Positions 34,384-41,562 of a stretch of 64,000 bases of DNA are shown one piece after another. How positions within the stretch are numbered: position 1 is the first letter of the stretch; each line of letters begins with the position of its first letter. This stretch comes from Microcoleus sp036705565. Its GTDB lineage: Bacteria > Cyanobacteriota > Cyanobacteriia > Cyanobacteriales > Microcoleaceae. A program made the position numbers and the translations under genes. The notes beneath the pieces are model-generated. The model saw only the letters and a list, made by a program, of their open reading frames with translations. It was not told where the DNA came from and made no database searches. The DNA lies in assembly GCA_036705565.1 (NCBI GenBank), contig JAUBUY010000035.1, one strand, 5' to 3'.

Positions 34384-35412
34384 TTAAAATTTTGCCTCTT
34401 TTCGTAATAACTCTCCAATGGTTAAGTCAAACCTAGCTTGACCATCGAAGAAAGTCCCAACTTTGCCATTGTAGAAATTCTTGTAAATCAGTTGATAGCC
34501 TTCGCTTGGTAGGGGAATGTAACCGACCGACTGGACTAAAGTTGGTGCTTTTTTCATGTAGAATTGCACAAACTCGCCCACCTCTGGTTTATTTTGGACA
34601 GCGGTGTAACTGACATAGATAAAAAGAGGTCTACCGAGGGGTTGATATTGAGCGTTTTCTACAGTTTGTATGCTGGGTAGAACTGGCCCTTTACCATTGT
34701 CTATTCCTAATGCTTTTAATTGATTTTGATTGGTTTCGTAATAGCTTAATCCAAAGTAACCCAAGGCATTTGGATCTTTGATAACTCCTTGGGCTAAAAC
34801 ATTATCATCTTCACTAGCTGTATAGTCGGTACGGCTGGATTTCGCAGTACCTACTGTTGCTTCTGTGAAGTAGTCAAATGTACCGGAATCTTTGCCTGCA
34901 CCGTAAAGGGTTATAGGTTGATTTGGCCAATTAGGTCGAATCTGATTCCAGCGGGTAATTTTTCCTTGGGCGGCGGGTTCCCAAAGTTTTTTTAGTTCGG
35001 CTACTGTGATGTCTTTTGCCCAGCTATTGTTGGGATTGACTACTACTGTGAGCGCGTCAAAGGCGACTGGTAATTCGTAGTAGCGGATGCCTGCTTTGTT
35101 GCAGGCTTCCATTTCCCCTGGGCTGATGGGGCGCGAGGCGTTGCTGATGTCTGTTTCGCCAGCACAAAACTTTCTGAATCCTCCACCAGTACCGGAGAAT
35201 TCAACAGTAATTGATGCTTTTTTGGGATTGGTATTTTGATATTCTTTGGCGATCGCATCCGTAATTGGATACACGGTGCTGGAACCGTCTATTTTAATGC
35301 TTTGCGATTCTGGCGACTGGACTTGTCCGCAGGAGCTGAGAAGCCCGATCGCACCTATGGTCAAAGCAATTATACTTAGTGCGGAAACCTTGGCCTTTTC
35401 TGCTCGGTTCAT
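34384..35412 (-). CDS. PstS-family phosphate (oxyanion)-binding lipoprotein, first gene of the ars operon
   Basis: 342 residues from ATG 35412; a GTG at 35421 would add three residues, and the GAGG over it looks like the ribosome site for the ATG. The signal peptide ends in IGLLSSC, a lipobox. PstS ligand loops are present: DGSSTVYPITDA, FSGTGGGFRKFCAGETDISNASRPI, and YGAGKDSGTFDYF. It would bind phosphate or another tetrahedral oxyanion such as arsenate in the periplasm. No pstCAB genes follow. Instead it is transcribed with acr3-arsH-arsC from a promoter that carries an ArsR-type palindrome, so it is probably induced by arsenite. A role in selective phosphate capture when arsenate is high is an inference. 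Confidence 0.88.
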   Translation of the reverse strand: MNRAEKAKVSALSIIALTIGAIGLLSSCGQVQSPESQSIKIDGSSTVYPITDAIAKEYQNTNPKKASITVEFSGTGGGFRKFCAGETDISNASRPISPGEMEACNKAGIRYYELPVAFDALTVVVNPNNSWAKDITVAELKKLWEPAAQGKITRWNQIRPNWPNQPITLYGAGKDSGTFDYFTEATVGTAKSSRTDYTASEDDNVLAQGVIKDPNALGYFGLSYYETNQNQLKALGIDNGKGPVLPSIQTVENAQYQPLGRPLFIYVSYTAVQNKPEVGEFVQFYMKKAPTLVQSVGYIPLPSEGYQLIYKNFYNGKVGTFFDGQARFDLTIGELLRKEAKF

Positions 35413-35450
35413 TGACCTCACCCAATGCCATAACTAAGGGGTACACTGGA

Positions 35451-35478
35451 ATCATATCAATAAAATTTGATATGTCAA
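35451..35478 (-). promoter_or_regulatory. ars operon promoter with ArsR-type operator in the spacer
   Basis: On the minus strand TTGACA (35473-35478), 16 bases, then TATGAT (35451-35456): close to a consensus sigma-70 promoter. A perfect inverted repeat CATATCAA-N6-TTGATATG (35453-35474) covers the whole spacer and part of both hexamers. ATCAA-N6-TTGAT is the kind of site bound by ArsR/SmtB repressors, and arsR lies just upstream on the same strand. Binding would block RNA polymerase until arsenite releases the repressor. The start of the PstS-like gene is about 40 bases downstream. Confidence 0.85.
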
Positions 35479-35528
35479 GTATGAGGGAAGACAAACAGGC
35501 AATCAACACATTAAGAAATGTTGATGGG

Positions 35529-35891
35529 TTAATCTGCGTCAGAACAGGGGCGTGCCGGCAGGATCTGGCTGAAGCGGCGGTATTCGGCGAGGTACTGTTC
35601 GAGGGCGACAAACTGAGCTAAATTGAGGCTGTAGTAAATCCAGCGGCCTTCTTGGCGGCTGCGGACTAAAGCTGCATCCTTCAAGGCTTTGAGGTGAAAA
35701 GAGAGTTTAGGCTGAGGGACAGAAAGCCGATCGCACAATTCGCAAACGCACAACTCCTGTTCTCGCAGCAACTCCAGAATCTGAATCCGCAGGGGGTCAG
35801 AAAGAGCGTGAAAGCCGGAGGAGACAAGTTTTTCCGAAATCTGTCGCTGTGAAATGCGATCGGGCGCAGCCGTAGAATTTTTAAGCATCAA
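35529..35891 (-). CDS. arsR: ArsR/SmtB-family arsenic-responsive repressor
   Basis: 120 residues, winged helix. The metalloid-binding motif ELCVCEL (C48 and C50, with C53 nearby) lies at the start of the DNA-binding region, followed by LSVPQPKLSFHLKALKDAALVRSRQEGRWIYYSL. This is the classical ArsR site, in which three cysteines can hold As(III). An additional Cys is in the C-terminal ARPCSDAD. It lies immediately upstream of, and in line with, the promoter/operator at 35451, so it most likely represses the pstS-acr3-arsH-arsC operon. Its own promoter is not obvious; the 94-bp gap to the preceding gene is AT-rich. Confidence 0.92.
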   Translation of the reverse strand: MMLKNSTAAPDRISQRQISEKLVSSGFHALSDPLRIQILELLREQELCVCELCDRLSVPQPKLSFHLKALKDAALVRSRQEGRWIYYSLNLAQFVALEQYLAEYRRFSQILPARPCSDAD

Positions 35892-35985
35892 TTATTTTGA
35901 AAACATCCATACAAAACATCATAGTTACTCAAGCTTCATCCCAGAAAATCAGTGCATTCAGCATCGACAGATTCTTCGGAGTTGA

Positions 35986-36240
35986 TTACTTGGGATTCTG
36001 TACCCTTGCCGGCACATCAGTGAGTCCGGCTTTCTGCATCAGCGAAATCACCCCTATAGATAGAATTCCCCCAATAATTGCCCCGACAACTACCAGGATG
36101 ATAAAGACTTTTTGCAGAGTTTTTTTAGTAGCTGGGTGGTACTGTCTTGGCAATGCTTCACCTTGCTCGTCAACTTCTTGCTCCAAGGGGTCTAGCGGAT
36201 TGGAGGGATTTGAGTTAAAGGGATTGGGCGCTTGATTCAT
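35986..36240 (-). CDS. Small single-helix membrane protein, unknown function
   Basis: 84 residues. A soluble N-terminal part with Asn/Pro-rich NPFNSNPSNPLDPLEQEVDE, then one membrane helix (VFIILVVVGAIIGGILSIGVISLM) and a short tail. Resembles small conserved cyanobacterial hypothetical proteins; no known motif. ATG at 36240 follows CTCCTTTAACC on the plus strand, that is GGTTAAAGGAG on the coding strand, a good ribosome site. It lies upstream of arsR in the same direction, 94 bp apart, but nothing links it to arsenic. Confidence 0.7.
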   Translation of the reverse strand: MNQAPNPFNSNPSNPLDPLEQEVDEQGEALPRQYHPATKKTLQKVFIILVVVGAIIGGILSIGVISLMQKAGLTDVPARVQNPK

Positions 36241-36366
36241 GGTTAGTTTCGGTTAAAGGAGATCGACAACTATTTTAACTTGCGATTTAGCCTCGCAGCT
36301 TAAATAATACATTCTGGTTTTACTGAATAGTCTATAAATTTTATTAAGATTGCTAACATACGGATT

Positions 36367-36397
36367 AACCCGGTTTATTGAATAAACCGGGTTTTTT
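36367..36397. terminator. Strong hairpin with T run after the HEAT-repeat gene
   Basis: AACCCGGTTTA / TAAACCGGGTT stem (11 bp, 36367-36377 and 36383-36393) with a 5-base loop, followed on the plus strand by TTTTTT. It sits 20 bases beyond the stop of the minus-strand HEAT gene and ahead of the small membrane protein gene. The T run is on the plus side, so it best blocks plus-strand read-through; on the minus strand only two T follow the stem. Confidence 0.65.
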
Positions 36398-36417
36398 AAC
36401 ATACTAAAAGTTTTATG

Positions 36418-37092
36418 TCACACTTCTGCTTTTGACAAACGATCGAGAGAAATTGTTGCCGCCTCAGATACTTGAGAATTGCTATCTTTTTCTAGGTATT
36501 TCAAAGCCGAAACGCTCTTAACACTCGGCAAATTGCCCAAAGCTTCAGCCAGCCTCTGGCGGATCAGCCAATCTTCCGACTGAGCAAAATTGAGGATGCG
36601 ATCGATCGCCCCAATATCTTTAATTTCCCCCAAAGCCGAAATTGCCGCCTGCTGGATCACCACTTGATCGCTGTCGAGAGCTTTCAGTAGCACATCGCGG
36701 GCCCGGGGATCTTTGAGATTTCCCAGAGAAACAGCAGCGCTGAAGCGCACCAGCCATTGAGTATCTTCGTAAAAAGCGCGCACCAAAGCATCAAAAGCTC
36801 TGATATCTTCGAGATAGCCCAAAGCACCCGCAGCGTCAGCGCGAATGCCGTAATCCGGGTCTGTTTCTAGCAATTTGACTAGAATAGGATAGCACTCTGC
36901 TGTCGGTTTGACCCCCAGAGCAAACACAGCCATCGATCGTACCTGCAAACTTTCGTCGTTCAACACCTTTTTAATCAAAGGCACCGCCTCTGCAGCAGGC
37001 ACATTCCGCAAGTTGGCCAAAGCCACCATGCGATCGGCGGAATTTTGGCTTTCTAACTTGGCTGCAATTTGCTCTAAGCTTAAAGTTGTCAT
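36418..37092 (-). CDS. HEAT-repeat protein (NblB/CpcE-F lyase-like)
   Basis: 224 residues made almost wholly of about six HEAT/PBS-lyase repeats: NSADRMVALANLRNVP, EAVPLIKKVLNDESLQVRSMAVFALG, DYGIRADAAGALGYLED, QWLVRFSAAVSLGNLKD, QVVIQQAAISALGEIKD, WLIRQRLAEALGNLP. Relatives in cyanobacteria are linked to phycobilisome turnover (NblB) or bilin attachment (CpcE/F). There is no phycobiliprotein gene near, so NblB-like is the better guess but is not proven. ATG at 37092 is the first plausible start. Confidence 0.8.
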   Translation of the reverse strand: MTTLSLEQIAAKLESQNSADRMVALANLRNVPAAEAVPLIKKVLNDESLQVRSMAVFALGVKPTAECYPILVKLLETDPDYGIRADAAGALGYLEDIRAFDALVRAFYEDTQWLVRFSAAVSLGNLKDPRARDVLLKALDSDQVVIQQAAISALGEIKDIGAIDRILNFAQSEDWLIRQRLAEALGNLPSVKSVSALKYLEKDSNSQVSEAATISLDRLSKAEV

Positions 37093-37208
37093 TATGGATA
37101 AATCTTGTAGTAAAACTTTACATTCGGGTTATTTTGATTATAGGGGAGTCTCAGGGGAAAAGCAGGCCGTAAAAACCGCCCTGCGTATTTGAGATGAATG
37201 AGATTGCG

Positions 37209-37251
37209 GATTATTTCCATTAATCTGAAGCTCAGATTAATGGAAATAATC
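37209..37251. repeat. Perfect 20-bp inverted repeat with a 3-base loop
   Basis: Arms at 37209-37228 and 37232-37251 (GATTATTTCCATTAATCTGA and its exact inverse) with loop AGC. It lies in the 289-bp gap between the divergent HEAT gene and tnpB. No T run follows. It could be a cruciform or a strong RNA hairpin, a mobile palindrome, or part of the left end of the TnpB element. Confidence 0.9.
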
Positions 37252-37381
37252 AATTAGAAAGTCTATTATTTAAGTCGCAAGCATAGGCGAGGTGTTACAC
37301 TATATCGGATAATCCCAAGACTTTATTGTACAGTGCTTAACAAAGCAACAAAAAACTTTTCGTTTATCCCCCAAAAAAATT

Positions 37382-38635
37382 ATGATTGTCGTTGAAAGGC
37401 ATTACATAGATCGGCAGCATCAGTTTTTTAAACAGTTTGATGACTTATCTTTCCTGTCCAAAAAACTCTACAATTATGGTAACTCTTACATGAGGCAACA
37501 CTTTTTTAACTCTGAGTCAAAAGTTGGCGCTGCCAAGAGTCTAAAACAGTTATATGCCATCCTAAAACCCACAGCCGACTATAAATCCTTACCTGCTAAA
37601 ATTAGCACTCAAGTTCTCAAACAAGTTATTCACGATTCGGAGGCTTGGAAAAAGTCAATCAAGGCTTATTACCGAGATATCCATCAATTTTCATCCCCCC
37701 CCCGAATTCCCAAATACAAACATAAAACCTGTGGACGTAACTTGTTAATTTATGATAACCAATCGATAGGACAAAGGGGAAAAAAGAAAAATAATGGGCT
37801 ACTTCATTTATCTCAAAGTGACATAATAATTGCTACAAAAGCGCAAGATGTCATAGAGGTAAGGATAGTTCCTGCCACAGCGACCTACGTTGTTGAGGTT
37901 GTTTATAAAAAGCCTGTAACGTTGGTGGATTTAAACCCTCAACTCATAGCAGGTAGAGATTTAGGGATTGATAACCTCGTCGCTTTAGCATCAAATAAGC
38001 CAACATTTACTCCAACTCTATATGATGGAAAACAGCTCAAATCAATCAATCAAGGTTTGAATAAGCGCCGAGCATTTTTACAGTCAAAACTTGAGAAAGG
38101 GAAATATACCACACATCAAATCCAGCAAATCATCTTTAAGCGAAACAATCGAGTTGAAAACTATCTTCATCAAACCAGCAGTTTGATAGTCAAGCGGTTG
38201 GTGGACGCTCAAATCGGGCAGTTAGTTATTGGGAAAAATGTGGGGTGGAAACAAAATTTACAATTAGGAAAAAAAACGAATCAGACGTTTGTAGCAATTC
38301 CTGACGCCAAGCTCGTAGAAATGATTACTTACAAAGCTGAGTTAGTGGGGATAAAGGTAACAGTTACAGAAGAATCTTATACAAGTAAGTGCAGCTTTTT
38401 GGATTTATATCCTGTCGGTAAGCAAGAGTCTTACCAGGGTAAGAGAGTTAAACGTGGGTTGTTTCGGTCGGGGAATGAAACGCTGATTAATGCTGATGTG
38501 AATGCAGCATTAAATATGATTAGAAAAGTAAACGGAAACTCACCCTTTGAGGAGTGCAGCAACCGTATAGAGGTGTTTGCAGTTTCACCTGTACGGGTTT
38601 CACCTGTACGAAAAGAGCCACAAAAAATCCGGTAA
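37382..38635 (+). CDS. tnpB: TnpB-family RNA-guided nuclease of an IS200/IS605-type element
   Basis: 417 residues, complete. RuvC residues are in place: D193 in AGRDLGID, E331 in TEESYTSK and D372 in NADVNAALNM. A basic N-terminal half (VVERHYIDRQ, KYKHKTCGRN) should bind the guide RNA. The usual CxxC...CxxC zinc ribbon is reduced to one Cys (SKCSFLDLYP), as in a common subgroup with SYTSKCSFLD and KRVKRGLFRS. No TnpA partner is near, so it is a stand-alone tnpB that cannot move alone. An omega-RNA would be expected over the 3' end and just past it. Element ends could not be fixed. Confidence 0.9.
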   Translation: MIVVERHYIDRQHQFFKQFDDLSFLSKKLYNYGNSYMRQHFFNSESKVGAAKSLKQLYAILKPTADYKSLPAKISTQVLKQVIHDSEAWKKSIKAYYRDIHQFSSPPRIPKYKHKTCGRNLLIYDNQSIGQRGKKKNNGLLHLSQSDIIIATKAQDVIEVRIVPATATYVVEVVYKKPVTLVDLNPQLIAGRDLGIDNLVALASNKPTFTPTLYDGKQLKSINQGLNKRRAFLQSKLEKGKYTTHQIQQIIFKRNNRVENYLHQTSSLIVKRLVDAQIGQLVIGKNVGWKQNLQLGKKTNQTFVAIPDAKLVEMITYKAELVGIKVTVTEESYTSKCSFLDLYPVGKQESYQGKRVKRGLFRSGNETLINADVNAALNMIRKVNGNSPFEECSNRIEVFAVSPVRVSPVRKEPQKIR

Positions 38636-38659
38636 TGTCAAGTATTGCCCGGTTTTTTG
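38621..38659 (+). terminator. Hairpin over the tnpB stop codon
   Basis: CAAAAAATCCGG and CCCGGTTTTTTG pair with a G.T and one mismatch around a 15-base loop, ending in TTTTTT. It covers the tnpB TAA at 38633-38635. It may be the transcript end of tnpB and possibly the 3' end of its guide RNA. Just before it, TTTCACCTGTACG occurs twice (38583-38610). Confidence 0.55.
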
Positions 38660-38729
38660 TGAACTGTTTCTGCCGTTCCCCAAGGCTTTGCCCGATCGTT
38701 AGCCGCCCTCTGACAACCTGCCATCCACT

Positions 38730-41189
38730 ATGCCGTTCTACCACCCGCCCTTTTACTCCTCAGCCTTAGAACAAGCGATCGATCGCTACCCCCTCACTGC
38801 CGGGCCAGAAACTTCCTTAGCAGTGGCGATCGCGCTGATGAGTCAGTTGCAAAACAGTTGTCCCCTAGTCAAAACACCTGTACCCTCAGACCGGGGGGCG
38901 ATGACCGAAACAGCCGCGCCGGAAAAGGTGCGGGCCCGCTGCGTGTTCGTCGTCCAGAACCAGCAGACTATTACCACAGGCAACTTATCCGACAACCCCA
39001 GCCGCGGACTGTTAATCGGCATATTAACTCCCGCCGACCTAGTGAGGCTGATAGCTTCTGGCACAATAGACAGCCAGCACAAAGTAGCCCTGCACAAAAT
39101 ACCAATTTCCGAAGTGATGTCCCCGGTGTCGGTCTCCCTCACAGAATCCGACGACCAAGACGTGTTTACCGCCTTATCCTTATTTCGCCAGCACAAGATT
39201 CGCTATTTGCCGATCGTCAATCAATTTCGCCACTTGGTAGGAGTGCTGACACGGGAAAGAATTCGCCAAGTATTGCAGCCTTCAAACATTCTTAAATTGC
39301 GGCGGGTAGCAGAATTAATGACTACGCCAATTACAGCGCCTCACACTGCCTCGCTGCTGAGCATAACCGAACTGATGTCAGAGCATCAAGTCAGTTGCGT
39401 AGTGATTACAAAAAACAAAGAATTAACAATGGAGAAACCCAAAGATGACTATACCTCCATTTTTCACTATTCCTTTCACCAACCCCTGGGAATTATTACC
39501 GAATATGACATTGTGCAGGCACAGTTTCTTGAACTAAATTTCAAGCAAACCCCAGGTCAAAAAATCATGAGAACTCCCCTGCAATTTCTTCAACCCTCCG
39601 ATTCCCTATGGACGGCGCACAAAGAAATGCAGCAGCAACAAGTGCAGCGGTTAGTCGTGTGCGGGGGGCGCGGAGAACTGTTGGGCATTATTACTCAGAC
39701 CAGCTTGCTCAGAGTCCTCGACCCCACCGAAATGTATCGAGTTGTCAAACAGTTGCAGCAGTCGGTTTATCAATTGCAAGCAGAAAAAGTGGAACTGTTG
39801 CAAAGCCGCAACGCCAAACTGGAACAGCAGGTGCGGGAACGGACGGCAAAACTCCACGAACAATTGCAGCGCGATCGGCTGTTAACTCACATTTCCTTGC
39901 GGATTCACCAATCCTTAAACCTCGAAGAAATTCTCAACGCCAGCGTCGATGAAGTCCGCCAAGTTTTGCAAGCTGACCGAGTAGCCATCCTGCATTTAGA
40001 GTCGAGCAATTACGGCATTGTAGTGGCAGAATCAGTTGCCGAAAATGGGCCTTCAATCTTAGGAGAAATCCTGCCCGATAATATTTGGCAAGAATCTGCT
40101 TCGGTGATAGAACAGGAAATTTATGCCGTCCCCGACATCGACCAAGCCCGTTTGAGTGCCGAAAAATATGCCTGGTTCCACCAAGCGCAAATCAAAGCTT
40201 ATTTGATTGTACCAATTTTGCAAGACGGCAATTTGTGGGGGATGATGTGTGTTCATCAGTGTTCCCAATCCCGTCAGTGGCAGCCTTCGGAAGTGGATTT
40301 GCTGCTGCAACTGGCAACTCAAATCGCGATCGCCATTCAGCAAGCCCAACTCTATCAGCAAGTCCAAAATCTCAACACCGACCTCGAACGCCAAGTCCAA
40401 GAACGCACCGCAGAATTGCAGCAAAAAGTTCACGAACTCCAGCATTTAAATGTCCTTAAAGATGAATTTCTCAGCACAGTTTCTCACGAACTGCGGACGC
40501 CTTTAGCTAATATAAAAATGGCTATTCATATGTTGAGAATTTCTCCCACGCTAGATCGACGCCAGATTTATCTAGAAATTTTAGAAACAGAATGTACTAG
40601 AGAAACAGACTTGATTAATGCTTTGCTAGATTTGCAGCGGCTCGAAGCTGCAACTTGTCCGATCGACCTCGAACCAGTAAACTTAGAACTCTGGCTGCCT
40701 ACTATTATCGACCCGTTTTACACCCGGGCCCACGACCGCCACCAGGATTTGCGAGTAGAGTGCGATCGTCACCTCCCCACGATCAGTTCCAACCGCGCTA
40801 GTTTGGGACGAATTTTAGCCGAACTCCTCAACAATGCCTGCAAATATACTGCCAATGGCGGCGAAATTTTTCTGAAAGTTGAGTGCAAAAACGGAGAGGG
40901 GGAACAAGGAGAACAAAGGACAAATTCGCGACAAGCAAGTGCTGTGGCTTCAGAAATCCAATTTACACTCAGCAATCAATCGTCCATCTCAATAGAGGAA
41001 TTGCCTCGAATCTTTGAGAAATTTTATCGAGTTCCCAACGCAGATCCTTGGAAACAAGGAGGTACAGGTTTGGGTTTAGCTTTGGTTCAAAAACTTGTGG
41101 AACAGTTGCAGGGAAAAATTGAGGTTGAAAGCAGCAATGGCTGGACTAATTTTATCGTTACATTTCCTACCAACCCCGATGGAAATTAG
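38730..41189 (+). CDS. CBS-GAF sensor histidine kinase
   Basis: 819 residues, soluble. Four CBS repeats fill residues 1-345 (YPLTAGPETSLAVAIALMSQL, ISEVMSPVSVSLTESDD, VAELMTTPITAPHTAS, IMRTPLQFLQPSDSLW). A coiled coil (LEQQVRERTAKLHEQLQ) leads to a GAF domain (ILNASVDEVRQVLQADRVAILHL), a second coil, HisKA with phospho-His in FLSTVSHELRTPLANIK and a HATPase. The N box is ELLNNACKYTANGG and the G2 box GGTGLGLALVQKL. The G1 box DxGxG is replaced by SNQSSISIEELPRIFEKFYR, the usual form in this cyanobacterial branch. CBS pairs may sense adenine nucleotides; GAF may bind a bilin or small ligand. No adjacent regulator. Confidence 0.88.
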   Translation: MPFYHPPFYSSALEQAIDRYPLTAGPETSLAVAIALMSQLQNSCPLVKTPVPSDRGAMTETAAPEKVRARCVFVVQNQQTITTGNLSDNPSRGLLIGILTPADLVRLIASGTIDSQHKVALHKIPISEVMSPVSVSLTESDDQDVFTALSLFRQHKIRYLPIVNQFRHLVGVLTRERIRQVLQPSNILKLRRVAELMTTPITAPHTASLLSITELMSEHQVSCVVITKNKELTMEKPKDDYTSIFHYSFHQPLGIITEYDIVQAQFLELNFKQTPGQKIMRTPLQFLQPSDSLWTAHKEMQQQQVQRLVVCGGRGELLGIITQTSLLRVLDPTEMYRVVKQLQQSVYQLQAEKVELLQSRNAKLEQQVRERTAKLHEQLQRDRLLTHISLRIHQSLNLEEILNASVDEVRQVLQADRVAILHLESSNYGIVVAESVAENGPSILGEILPDNIWQESASVIEQEIYAVPDIDQARLSAEKYAWFHQAQIKAYLIVPILQDGNLWGMMCVHQCSQSRQWQPSEVDLLLQLATQIAIAIQQAQLYQQVQNLNTDLERQVQERTAELQQKVHELQHLNVLKDEFLSTVSHELRTPLANIKMAIHMLRISPTLDRRQIYLEILETECTRETDLINALLDLQRLEAATCPIDLEPVNLELWLPTIIDPFYTRAHDRHQDLRVECDRHLPTISSNRASLGRILAELLNNACKYTANGGEIFLKVECKNGEGEQGEQRTNSRQASAVASEIQFTLSNQSSISIEELPRIFEKFYRVPNADPWKQGGTGLGLALVQKLVEQLQGKIEVESSNGWTNFIVTFPTNPDGN

Positions 41190-41562
41190 TCCGCACTCAG
41201 TCAATTTGAGATTTGAGATTTGAGATTTGAGATTTGAGACTTCGGCCTAAGAGGTTGGGCGAGCGCGAGCTTCAAGTCGCGCTCAGTCCAAGGATTTTTG
41301 ATTTTCGATTTACTCCACAGACAAATCTGGGAGATTGAACAAGAATCTAAAATTTTGGGAGTTCCATGACCGCGAATTTCTTCATGTGGTATCCGCCACG
41401 TGATTTATCCGTGGAATCAATCCCAAATCGAAAATCAAAAATCCTCAAGAAAGAGCATTTATCTCGCCCAAGTCAATTCTAAAATCTAAAATCTAAAATC
41501 TAAAATCGATTGACTCATGTCGAGGGCGGGCATCTTTTTTTGGGGGTCTTCTTTGTTGGGTT
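41190..41562. repeat. Repeat-filled spacer after the CBS-GAF kinase
   Basis: No gene. GATTTGA heptamers at about 41203-41239, a loosely palindromic stretch with ATTTTTGATTTTCGATTT and its inverse near 41435, and AATCTAA heptamers at 41477-41507. Convergent genes on either side. Confidence 0.75.

Noticed and set aside
38520..38744. Minus-strand gene overlapping the tnpB end
   Set aside because: Antisense of tnpB and of its terminator hairpin, with no family features.
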